The notes under the pieces are model-generated. The model searched no databases. It saw only the letters and a program-made list of their open reading frames with translations, and was not told the DNA's origin. Shown here piece by piece: positions 46,343 to 55,794 of a stretch of 64,000 bases of DNA. This stretch comes from Litsea cubeba (taxonomy: Eukaryota > Streptophyta > Magnoliopsida > Laurales > Lauraceae): the NCBI GenBank assembly GCA_012931725.1, contig CM022944.1:64763082-64827081 (forward strand), read 5' to 3'. Positions within the stretch are counted from its first letter, which is position 1. Each line of letters starts with the position of its first letter. A program made the position numbers and the translations under genes.

Positions 46343-48175
46343 TTAAGGTGGCATGAAATCACTGAGAGTGAATTTCCTTACCCCCTTTGAAGTCTCTGGA
46401 AGGGATGTTTTTGTTGCCTCCAGTGAAGCGGTAGAGGAAGCCTCTGCCTTTTCTTTGACCTCTAGTTTTGGCTGGGTCTTCTCTTGCCGTTTGAGCTTGA
46501 GGAGATGTTTCCTAGCCTGCCTTCGCTGTTGAGCTGTAGGCTTTGTTTTCCCGACCTCCCAATTTTCATCTTCCAGGAGATCGGGATGTACCCATATCGG
46601 TTGTCCGTCTGGTGTCGGGTAAGGAACCAGTTCCTCGGACGCTTGGATTGAGTTTATCACCTTGAAGGAAGTAATGATCTTCTTCTTCGGTGTTTTTGAT
46701 GTTTGTCCACATGTCACCATGTTGACGGAGGCAGACCCATAGTTTTTGTCAAAGGTGATGACTCCGTTTTTCCACATCTCATTTATTTTCTCTCTCACAA
46801 CAAAGCATTGATTGAGAGGATGCGAGATCATCTGGTGGTATGGACAGTACCGAGGATCGTTGGTTTTGCCAACATCACCCGGTCTTTTTGGTTCAGGCAA
46901 GGTGAGCTTGCCGTTTGCCACAAGAGCCCCGAAGATTTCATCAACGTCTTCATCAAACGGGTATTTCTTCTCTACTCGTTCTTTGAAGGCATCTGAGAGT
47001 TCAGGTCTCTTACCAGCAACTTTATTTTCAGTTTTCTTTGGTGGCTGAGGAGCTGACTTGGTCTGCACATTGAGGACCTCTTTTTTCTTTGGTTTAGAGG
47101 TTGCAATGGCGGTTGGCTCTTTTCTTGATGATTTCTGACTGTTGAGGTCTTTAATCACCGTTTCAGCTTCCATGGAAGCTTCTAGGAGTTCTCCCAGGTT
47201 TTTTGATTTGTTGCCGATGATCATGGAGCGGATTCTGGCTCTCATGTTGTTTCGGCAAATGTCGACTAGCGACGCTTGTGGCAATACATCAGAGCATTTG
47301 TATGCCATTGCTTTCCACTTGTGAATGAAGTCATATGTTGATTCATTCTCCCCCTGTTTTAGGCTGCACAGCTGAGCCATAGTAGCGGGATGATCCTCAC
47401 CTTTGAAGTGAGTCAGGAAGCGTGTCTCTAGCATGGCCCAGTTTTGGATTGAGTCCTTCGGCAGAGTGGAGTACCAATCGAAGGCCGTACCTTTTAGGGT
47501 ACTTGCAAAGAGGCGGATCTTGAGTGCATCTTGATCCGCGATAGCTCCCGTCAGGAACTTGAAGTGGATGACGTGTTGTCTGGCTGATCCTTTCCCCGTA
47601 TATGTTTGGAGAGTAGGATGCTTGAATTTGGTGGGGAACGGGACCGAGTCCATCCATAAGGGATATGGTGGCTTGATCCCATGCTCCTTGAGTATATCCT
47701 CTTCTTTTGCTTTGGCGAGGATACTGTCTACGTCCTTTTTGGTAAGGGCGCGTGACTCATTTTCTTCTCCATTTACCTCGTCGTTTTGATGATTTGGAGG
47801 AGGTTCATTGTTCGCCTGATTTTGGAAGGCGAGGAGAAGGTTTTCCATCAAAGTTTCAATCCTCTGCTGGCCCTGTTCCAACTGCTGGATGCGGGTGATC
47901 GCATCTTCTAGAGGTGGATTGCGGGGTGGTGGCTCAGAATTTGTAGCCAAGACATTCATCCTTCGTGATTCGAACGAAGAAACTGTCCTGGTGACTGAGC
48001 TGGGGCTCATTCTTTTTGAAGAAGAGCTTGAGGAAGGATCACTCTGCTGTCCTTTGCTTGAAGGAGCAGGGGATTCTTCTGAATGTCTTCTTGTCGTTGA
48101 GATGCTGCGGGTCATCGAACGTCGGACATGGATTTTTGTTGCTGATTTTTGGCGCCTTCTGGTTTTTCCAACCAT
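46343..48175 (-). CDS. gag (element B)
   Basis: 610 residues from an ATG. The N-terminus is basic and serine-rich, and a glutamine-rich helix likely to form a coiled coil is at about 90-120. The retrotransposon gag fold (Pfam PF03732 by eye) is at about 165-340, with PPYPLWMDSVPFP and LKGTAFDWYSTLP. A CPYH...HPLNQC zinc-binding motif is at 444-457. It would form the particle that packages the element RNA. It ends in TAA at 46345-46343. The frame extends 18 codons further upstream to a TAA at 48232-48230, beyond which the same frame has more open stretches, so the original start may lie further 5'. Confidence 0.9.
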   Translation of the reverse strand: MVGKTRRRQKSATKIHVRRSMTRSISTTRRHSEESPAPSSKGQQSDPSSSSSSKRMSPSSVTRTVSSFESRRMNVLATNSEPPPRNPPLEDAITRIQQLEQGQQRIETLMENLLLAFQNQANNEPPPNHQNDEVNGEENESRALTKKDVDSILAKAKEEDILKEHGIKPPYPLWMDSVPFPTKFKHPTLQTYTGKGSARQHVIHFKFLTGAIADQDALKIRLFASTLKGTAFDWYSTLPKDSIQNWAMLETRFLTHFKGEDHPATMAQLCSLKQGENESTYDFIHKWKAMAYKCSDVLPQASLVDICRNNMRARIRSMIIGNKSKNLGELLEASMEAETVIKDLNSQKSSRKEPTAIATSKPKKKEVLNVQTKSAPQPPKKTENKVAGKRPELSDAFKERVEKKYPFDEDVDEIFGALVANGKLTLPEPKRPGDVGKTNDPRYCPYHQMISHPLNQCFVVREKINEMWKNGVITFDKNYGSASVNMVTCGQTSKTPKKKIITSFKVINSIQASEELVPYPTPDGQPIWVHPDLLEDENWEVGKTKPTAQQRRQARKHLLKLKRQEKTQPKLEVKEKAEASSTASLEATKTSLPETSKGVRKFTLSDFMPP

Positions 48176-48229
48176 ATGGACGGCAGCAACTTGGTTGGGT
48201 CTTCCTTTTTCGACCCATTTGGGAGAGAC

Positions 48230-48325
48230 TTAGAGTGTAGGAGGCTGGGTCCTTTGCTTCTCTAGTCTCTTCTGCCGGTATGACGCGCGGCGGCGTATGC
48301 GACGGGCAATTTGAGCTTCGGTCAT
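48230..48325 (-). CDS. short ORF just upstream of gag, same frame (element B)
   Basis: An ATG at 48325 opens 31 codons with an arginine-rich, helix-like product (MTEAQIARRIRRRASY at its start) ending in TAA. It is in the frame of gag, 18 codons before the gag ATG. It may be the true N-terminus of gag cut off by a nonsense mutation, or a small upstream ORF. The sequence cannot decide; a third copy would. Confidence 0.45.
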   Translation of the reverse strand: MTEAQIARRIRRRASYRQKRLEKQRTQPPTL

Positions 48326-48484
48326 CTCTGGCTGGGCTTTGACGATGAAGGATGTGCTCCCTCTGGCGCCGCAGCCGAGCCTGTCTTCTTTGCAGCTGGG
48401 CAAGGACAGGATGCGAACCCTGTCCTTCGCCTGTTGCAGCGAAGCTTTGAATTTTTAGAGTTCGGCCCCTGTAGAGATGAAGGG

Positions 48485-49069
48485 TCAAACTGCAGGTTTG
48501 TAGGCCTTAGCGGGTGCTTGCAGAGGCCTTGTGATGCATGATTTGATTTTGGGCTTGTAGGAACAAGCCGGCTCATGCTGGGATGACTTGGAAGTCAGGT
48601 TGGAGATGGGTTTCTCCTCTTTCATGTAGGCAAGAGGGTAGAACTGGTTCTCCTTGAGTGGGGCCAGGAATGCTGGCTTAGTGGATGTTTGGGACCTTCT
48701 TTGTTTTGGTGAAGGTCTTGGGGACCAAGTCTTGGGATAGACCTGGTCGTTTGCAGGTCGAGGCTTCGTGGGGGTGCCACGGGCTTCAGGCCTTCTGGTG
48801 CTCGCCTTTGGTGTCACGGTAGTGACACGTTGAGAGGCGAGTTTCTGCTTCTTGGAAGGAGCAGTTTGTTCCTCGGGAAGTGGGAATGGTCCCAGCGTCC
48901 CAAAGACGATAGTCCGGGGAGTCGAGGTCGACCCGGAGTTCAGAGAATTGCCGAGGGAGTTGATGCTTCGGCAGCTGATGGGGCGCTTGTAAGTGCGCGT
49001 GGTTTGCTTCTGTTGAAGCATGAGTTGGTGCTTGTTTTCATCGAAAGTAATGGTTAGTGAAGCTGCCAT
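48485..49069 (-). CDS. pre-gag ORF, basic and proline-rich (element B)
   Basis: ATG at 49069 (MAASLTITFDENKHQLML), about 195 codons, in the same frame as gag. The product is rich in K, R, P and T, with no recognisable domain. An ORF before gag is known in Ogre elements, relatives of this one, but I see no sequence relation that I could confirm. It could also be the original N-terminal part of gag, separated by the stop at 48487-48485. Confidence 0.5.
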   Translation of the reverse strand: MAASLTITFDENKHQLMLQQKQTTRTYKRPISCRSINSLGNSLNSGSTSTPRTIVFGTLGPFPLPEEQTAPSKKQKLASQRVTTVTPKASTRRPEARGTPTKPRPANDQVYPKTWSPRPSPKQRRSQTSTKPAFLAPLKENQFYPLAYMKEEKPISNLTSKSSQHEPACSYKPKIKSCITRPLQAPAKAYKPAV

Positions 49070-49455
49070 TGTTAGTTTTCGAAAATTAATGAAACAAGAC
49101 CACATCCATTAGTAATCACAAGAATATAATGATCATAAATGGGAAGTTCTATGGTTTCGTCTTTTCAAATTGCTAGAGGAAGATGACCCAAGCAACATGA
49201 AGAAGGCAAAACGCCATAGAGGGTACAATTGTTCTGATCGCAGGTATGGTAAGCGCAGAATGGGCATCCCAGTGACTGCTAGAAGCAATTGTGAACTTAA
49301 ATTCGACTTATCGAGAAGCAGAGCTTGCTCGAGGTAAGAAGAATATAAAGTTGGAGTTACAGATGTGCCGGTCGCAATACAGTAGACCCTGAAAAGGCGT
49401 ACTAGTACCGCTAGACACAAATGTTTTGAGACCGCATCTATGAGATGAGATTCTC

Positions 49456-49755
49456 TGTTTTGAAAGGTCAAGATTGGATTCATCAAAGAGAGCAGATGGT
49501 ATTTCGATCTGAACACGGGCTCAGCGATTTCCGCGAGCGCCAGTGCTCAGAAAGAAATGAACCATAATTTCTCGGATCTGAATCTAAAAATGACGAGTTT
49601 TTTTTTGAAAGGCCAATATCGGGTTCATCAAAGAGAGCAAAAGGCACTCCAATCTGAACACGGGCTCAGCGATTTCCGCGAGCGGCAGTGCTCAGAAAGG
49701 AGAAGACCAAGATTTCTCCAATCTAAACCCAAAATGACGGAAGTTTTTTTTTTTT
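49456..49755 (-). repeat. ~146 bp direct repeat in the leader, two copies
   Basis: Copies at about 49460-49605 and 49606-49755 share ctgaacacgggctcagcgat and the flanking bases. They resemble, in weaker form, the ~170 bp repeats at 50205-50690. Confidence 0.85.
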
Positions 49756-49965
49756 TTTTTGAAGATTTTGCAGATTTTTTTTTAAAAAAAAAAATCTTTT
49801 TTTATTATTTTTTTTTATTATTTTTTATTTTTTTATTTATTTTTTTATTTTTTTATTTATTTTTTTTTAAGATTTTTTTGAATTTTTTTTTATTTTTGAT
49901 TTTTTATTTTAAAATTTTTATTTTTTTAAAAAAAATTATTTTTTTAAAAAAATTTATTTAAAAGA
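49740..49965. repeat. T/A-rich low-complexity tract in the leader
   Basis: Almost only T with interspersed A over more than 200 bp. Reading frames in it are meaningless. Between it and the next repeats (49966-50204) there is about 200 bp of mixed sequence without a gene. Confidence 0.85.
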
Positions 49966-50204
49966 CGAGAGAGTACACATAGGCCTCCTAACTCGGTTTT
50001 ATGAAATCTTGATTGATAGAATTGCCCCCAGGTAAGGGTAGGATTACTTAATGAACCCGTTTGGAGGACGCTTGCCTAGAACAGTCAAGCTGTCTCCACA
50101 CTCTGGACAAGGCTTTTCTTTGAATCAACCATGATCAAAGAACACAGTTGGTTTAACCTTAGTGGTCTATGTCTTTTTTTTTTTTTTTTTTATATATATA
50201 TTTT

Positions 50205-50690
50205 TATTTTTAATGAACTCATCGAAGAGAAACGATGGCCCAAAACCTTAGTCGAACAGGCTCAACATTTCTGCAAGCGCGATGAAAGATAGGAACGGAT
50301 CAAGGTTTCTCAATTTTGAATCCAAAATGAGAAATCTAATTTTTTTTATTTTTTTTATTATATATATATTTTTTTTAGATTTTTAATGAACTCATCGAAG
50401 AGAAACGATGGCCCAAAACCTTAGTCGAACAGGCTCAACATTTCTGCAAGCGCGATGAATGATAGGAACGGATCAAGGTTTCTCAATTTTGAATCCAAAA
50501 TGAGAAATCGATTTTTTTTATTTTTTTTATTTATATTTTTTTTTAGATCTTTAATGAACTCATCGAAGAGAAACGATGGCCCAAAACCTTAGTCGAATAG
50601 GCTCAACATTTCTGCAAGCGCGATGAACGATAGGAACGGATCAAGGTTTCTCAATTTTGAATTCAAAATGAAAAAATCTGATTTTTTTTT
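50205..50690 (-). repeat. ~170 bp tandem repeat in the leader, three copies
   Basis: Copies begin near 50210, 50384 and 50551, each with taatgaactcatcgaagaga and gcaagcgcgatgaa, separated by AT-rich runs of variable length. They lie between the primer site and the pre-gag ORF, so they would be in the untranslated leader of the genomic RNA. Confidence 0.88.
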
Positions 50691-50890
50691 TTTTGAAAAG
50701 AGAAATAGTGGAAATAAATTCAAAGAATTAAAAATTTCCAAAAAATCTCATCTCATTTTTTTTAGATGCGGAATCCAACATAGGCCACCAATTATAAAGT
50801 AGCCAAGGAATCGAGAAAAGAAATATAAGCATAGAGCAAAATATATGATATGTAAATATTTCATTTCTAGCATCGTGTTCTCAAATAAAC

Positions 50891-50910
50891 GGGTCCCACT
50901 GGGTGTGCCA
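50891..50910 (-). promoter_or_regulatory. primer binding site of element B
   Basis: On the - strand TGGCACACCCAGTGGGACCC begins three bases after the LTR end. The TGG start fits the CCA end of a tRNA. The complement agrees at about 14 of 20 positions with my memory of the 3' end of a plant arginine tRNA, which Ogre-type elements use; that assignment is tentative. Confidence 0.7.
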
Positions 50911-50913
50911 GCT

Positions 50914-53502
50914 TGATGGACCGCGCTCCTGCTCGGTTCTACCGAGGTCGGCGGACGTGGGAGTCCGTCGGGTCCGACCCTTTCGTAACCGGGGGGCAAG
51001 GGCGTGCATCAACATTTCTTTTTTTTTGTGTGGGTGTGCCAGATTTTCTATTTTACTTGGAATTGCAAGTGGTGATCCGGAGATCAACCTTCGCAAGTAA
51101 AAAGGAAATCAACTTCTTTCAAGTTTTCCATTGCACATATATTTAAGAAAAGAGACATTTTTCTTGGTTTGCCGTGAAAGGCGATTTTTTGGCATTTATA
51201 GCCGATTTTGGCATTTATAGCCGGTTTCTGGCGTTTATAGGCGATTTTGGCGTTTATAGCCGATTTTCAATCCTTATCAATAATGAAAGACAAGAGTTGT
51301 GATTTTTGTCTCTTTTGAAAAAATACAAACTACAATGAAAAGCAAGAAAAGGAGGATCTAACTTCTCAGGAGATTGTGGGGAACCCGTTTAGATTGACGA
51401 TCGCAAGCCATATGTGGGCTTCGCCATCATCCATGCAGATGAGAACAGAGGATGCTATTGATTCGCTTGGCTTGGCTATAACCTCAAGTTTTTAGAGAAC
51501 AAAGACCAAAAGAAGGTCCTATGTCCAATAAAAAGCCGAGTAGATGGGCTTGAAAAGCCATGTCTAAGCCATTGGCAGCAGAAGGAGAAGGCAAGGACCT
51601 TGGGGGGGTACCCCCCAAGGGACTTTTGTCACCTTGTAGCGGTGGTCGGTGTAGGATTTCCGCAGAGTTTTCTCTCTTAGATTTCTGATGCCTCTTTCTG
51701 TCTGAGTTTCCGGATTTTTTGCAGTCTATTGTCTGTGTGTCTGCTGTCCTTTCTTCTTGGAGAGCTCTCCTATTTATAGGCTTTTAGGTAGCCATTTAGG
51801 AGGGTTTATGAGCCTTGATTGTCATAAAGCTACATAAAGGGAGGAGTTACAAAATTGAATTCTTTATTTTGTAACTCCTTTTTCTTAGCTTTTGATTGGC
51901 CGGAGGAGATTGAGGGCATTTAATCGCCTTTAATCGCCATGATGGGAGGAGTTTCATGGGTTAAATGCCATGAATCTCTTGACTTGTAACTCCCGGATGC
52001 TTGCTTCTGATTGGTCAGTCCAAAGAAATGGATTAATGACTGTAATAAAGCTAGTCAATTAATCGCATTAAGTGGTCGCCGAGCATCTGAAGAGTCGCGA
52101 GCCGTGCCGCGTCTTTTGGGATTCTTCTGGCGATGATCATCGATGGATCTTCATGTAGATCGACATCGGATGACCATGTAATTTCAGGTGTTTGTTGCCA
52201 ACAGCAGGTCGGTGCCATCTGTCCTGTCGATTTCTCGATCGGTCGGGTAGAAAGCACACTTTTTTTGGTTGACCGGGTGGCGATCAATATTATTTTCGAT
52301 ACTCTTGATGATTGACCCGTGTTTTGGACGGATGTCAGAGGATTTGGTGTCTCAAAAGTATGAATTTTGGAAAATCCCAGAGGCCGGACGCTTCGAATCG
52401 TGAAAAAACGGCGAAAACCGGGGTTTCCGGGGCCTTCCCGGCGACCCCGGGCTCCAGGGTCGCCGGGGCCGGCAACCCTGGGGGGGTTTTCCCCCTTTTT
52501 GTCCCGTTTTGTGTCCGTTTTTGCTGTTTTTCGATTCTTTTTTCTTCTGTATTTTTCCTTGATATTTTTTACCATTTATTGGCCTGATTTCCCTGTAGGA
52601 AACCTGATGAGAATCCTTGCATTTTATTTTGCAAAGTTTCCAATTTCCTGAGAAAGCCGAAGACTTTGTCGCGCAGAGTTGCCGATTTTCCGTCAGAAGC
52701 TGAAACTAGGTCAAACGATGTCGGAATGACCTGAAATTTGGTGTGAAGCCTCTTGAGCAATAAATAAGACCAACATAGGCTTTTGTTTGAGTTTTGAAGC
52801 CATTTGGGGTCCTATCACTAGTAGACTCGCTTTTGTCGCGATGAAGATGTCGCGGTTTGATGTGCGGTCAACTGATGTCCGATTGACTTGAAATTTGACA
52901 GGGAACCTATTGGAGTCCTTTTAAGATGATCCATAGGCTCTGTCTTGGAAACCATGGTCCCGGAGAGCTTTGCCGCCGAGAGGCCTGATTTGGCTTCCGA
53001 GCGTCAAACTATGGTCAAATGTTGTCGAAATGACCTGAAATTTGACGTGTAGCCCTTTATAAGCATTTTGAAGCCGTCCATGTGCTCTATCTGATGAGTA
53101 ATGGCCTCGGCGGTTCTTGCTGCCGAGAGGCTTGATTTAGCTGTTCGAGGGTTGATGTAGGGTCAAACGTTGTCGGTTTGACTCGAAACTTGACGTGGAG
53201 CCTTTTGGATGTATTTTGAGACCATCCATCGGCTCTGATCGAAGATTTGGTGTCTCCGATGCTTTCGCCGCTGAGAGCTCCTTTTCGGCTGTCGGAGAAG
53301 CGAAGTTAGGCCAAATGATTTTGAAATGGCCCGAAACTTCTTGTGTACTCCTCTTTTGGCTGTCTTGAAGGATCTTGCAGTTTTTGTTTGATTCTGACAA
53401 GATTTGATTTTTTGGAAGTAGCATTGCCTATTTATGGCAGGTTGCGACTTCATGTAGCTCTTTGGATCTTGAAGAGGCAAAGTGACATTTTTGGTGTCAA
53501 CA
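50914..53502 (-). repeat. 5' LTR of element B, 2589 bp
   Basis: Starts on the - strand with TGTTGACACC at 53502 and ends GGTCCATCA at 50914. TATA box at 51771-51778, hairpin at about 51596-51618, tandem array at 51180-51270. It has a duplicated ~11 bp segment near 51915 (tttaatcgcc twice) that the 3' LTR lacks. Confidence 0.93.
51771..51778 (-). promoter_or_regulatory. TATA box in the 5' LTR of element B
   Basis: TATAAATA on the - strand; the likely promoter of the genomic transcript, which would start about 30 bp downstream. Confidence 0.62.
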
Positions 53503-55439
53503 CATACATATATACATGTTTAAGCAAAAAAGAGTCAATCCATTAAACAACCAGTAAATATCCAGTAACAAAAGATGAGAGTGCAGATAGTAGGCTTTAG
53601 GGCATACACCAATCCTAACAGGAAGGAGAGGGAACGAGAGGAATGGAGAAGAGGGAAAGAAAATAGAAGGGGAGGGAGGAAGAAAGAGGGAGAGGGCTCC
53701 CCGCCGGAGACTGGGGGGGCGAGATAAGGGAAGAGGGTGGAGGGTGGGAGAGGGAGGGAAAAGGAGGGAGGGAGAGGGAGGAGGAGGAGAGAGAAGGGGT
53801 AGTTTAGGAAAACCTATTTTTTATTTTTATTTTTGCGATGGGAAGAGAGATTCTCGTGGTGCCAACGGAGCCCTTTATATATATTAAAGCAAAGGGGGAG
53901 GTGGGCTGTGAGGGGTGCCACCTCATCCCTAAAAAGTCTCTCCTTTCATAAAAATATGCAAAAAAAATCCACATTATTTTAAGGTGCCACCTCACTTTGG
54001 GCTACTCTTTCTCTCCTAAAACCTCTCTCATAATAGATTTTTATGAACGTTTGAATTTGAATCTTATTTCTTGCCATTATCCAAATTATAAAAAAATCTT
54101 TACAGTCGGTTTGTTTTCTTTTCCTTAGATCTTCAATCATCAATGGGTCCCATGTTAAATATGTTTTATGGGCGCTACCGATGAATGAAATCCAAGTTGT
54201 TGCACCTTTACTTTCCTTTCAGTTTTTTTCCCAAATGGATGGTTCCAGTAGTAGACATCAGTTCATATTAAATACATTTCAAGATTGGACTCCCATATTG
54301 GATGAAATCCCAATGGCCTTCTCTTAACCCCTTTTTTCTAAGAGTGGGCCCCACTAATGGATGGAGGCAAGCCTGTTGGCCGTTGTTTGGTTTCTTAATG
54401 GATGCAAATCAATTAGTGGGCCCCACACATTTAACTTATTTCTGCAGTGGGACCCCACTCATGGATTAATATAGCTCATTTACTCTCCTTTCAGTTTTTT
54501 TGCCCCAAATGGATGGTTCCAGTAGTGGGCACCAATTCGTATTAAATATATTTCAAGATTGGACTCCTGTATTAGATGAAATCCCAATGGCCTTCTCTTA
54601 ACCCCTTTTTTCCAATAGTGGGCCCCACCGATGGAGGGAGGCAAGCCCCGTTGTCTGGTTTCTTAATGGATGCAAATCAATTAGTGGGCCCCGCATATTT
54701 AACTTATTTTTTTTACAGTGGGACCCACTCATGGATTATGCATAGATATTAGTTTTCTAGGTCAATATGTATCCGTAGTGGGCAATCAGACTGGGTTGGT
54801 ATCATACACAAGCTTAATTTCCTTCATATGGTGTGTGGCCCATTGAGGATGAAATCATTTGATTTCCATTTTCTTTCTTCTTATCTTCCCTTTTTTCTTC
54901 TTCGGAAGCAGAGCCATCATTGGGTCCCACACGTTAAAAACATTTCAAGGGTAGCCCCCACTGATGGATCAAACACGTTAATTTTTTTATCCCTTTCTTT
55001 TGGTTCTTTTTAGTAGATGTAGATCCATCCGGTTTGTTTTTTTTCTTATATTTTCAATCATCAATGGTATAATATACCCGTAAATGAGATGATCGTAATG
55101 ATCAATGCCTTTAAATTGAATGGGTCATCGTGTTATGTAAATTTACTTTATTTTATATTTATTCTCATATATAGAAATTTTTTTAATATTTAAAAATAAT
55201 AAAAAAAAACTTATTTTATATTTAATTTATCTTAATAATATTTTAAAAGAATACTTAAATTTTAACATATTTTGATTTTTTGCTGGTGCAAAACATGGAC
55301 GTTTATTGCTAGTTTTCTAATAAACTAGAGCTGAAACCTTGCATGTACGTGGCCTAGGGGCAGAAGTCTGAAGCAAACGCCTAAGTATCTAAAGGGTCCC
55401 ACAAGCTATAGCTAGTATCAAAGTGGGTACACACAAACA
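53503..55439. other. intergenic DNA between element B and the golgin-like gene
   Basis: No gene is seen. 53580-53800 is a purine-rich (GA) stretch. 54208-54745 is a tandem duplication. 55130-55280 is AT-rich. The last few hundred bases may include the promoter of the downstream gene, but no clear TATA box stands out. Confidence 0.6.
54208..54745. repeat. tandem duplication of ~270 bp
   Basis: 54208-54478 and 54479-54745 share long stretches such as ccaatggccttctcttaacc and taatggatgcaaatcaatta with scattered changes and small indels, so the duplication is not recent. Confidence 0.88.
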
Positions 55440-55794
55440 CAGTAGAAGAGAAAAAAGTGTCTTCAAAACTGCGCAACCGAGTCGATCAAAAACTCAAGTC
55501 GGTCGATGCGCGTGACAGAAATCGATCGCAGAAACCCCAACCCTACCGACTAAGATCCTCTCGTTCCACCACCACCACCACCACACCATCATCTTCAGCT
55601 ACTGAAGAAGAAGAAGAAGCACAATCTCTCTGTTCGATTTGTTTGTGGGTTTTGTCTGAATTCTCGAGAGATTTAGAAGACACAAAAAGCTCTTCCCTTC
55701 ACAGCAGCAGCACCGGCGCCACATATCTTGGATCGAGGAGTGGTCTCTCTCCGTTCTTAGCCGTTCATGAGCCGCCGCTCCTTCTCTCTTCTGG
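55440..55794 (+). other. candidate 5' non-coding first exon of the golgin-like gene
   Basis: The stretch has the look of a plant leader: a CA-rich start, CCA and GAA triplet runs, pyrimidine-rich tracts, and a good splice donor (ctgg|gtaact) at 55794/55795. It contains several short upstream ATGs, for example at 55767 and in a 113-codon frame from 55457, none with a recognisable product. Joining to the coding exon at 63469 would require a ~7.6 kb intron. It could equally belong to another transcript. Confidence 0.4.

Larger units (their letters stand above)
30032..53502 (-). mobile_element. Tat-lineage Ty3/gypsy element B, nearly complete, 23.5 kb
   Basis: Two LTRs in the same direction (30032-32583 and 50914-53502) enclose, in - strand order, a primer site, leader repeats, gag, an acidic ORF, protease-RT-RNase H, integrase, repeat spacer, the antisense gene and a polypurine tract. 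The second, archaeal-type RNase H and the antisense ORF with a plant mobile domain are features described for the Tat lineage of plant Ty3/gypsy elements (Grande, Retand and Ogre are relatives). The LTRs differ by roughly one base in 60-100 by eye plus a few short indels, which suggests a fairly recent insertion. The flanking bases are gggcg on the left and catac on the right, so no target duplication is visible. Confidence 0.93.

Noticed and set aside
49557..49961. 134-codon ORF ending in a phenylalanine run
   Set aside because: It runs from a leader repeat into the T-rich tract, on the strand opposite to the element.
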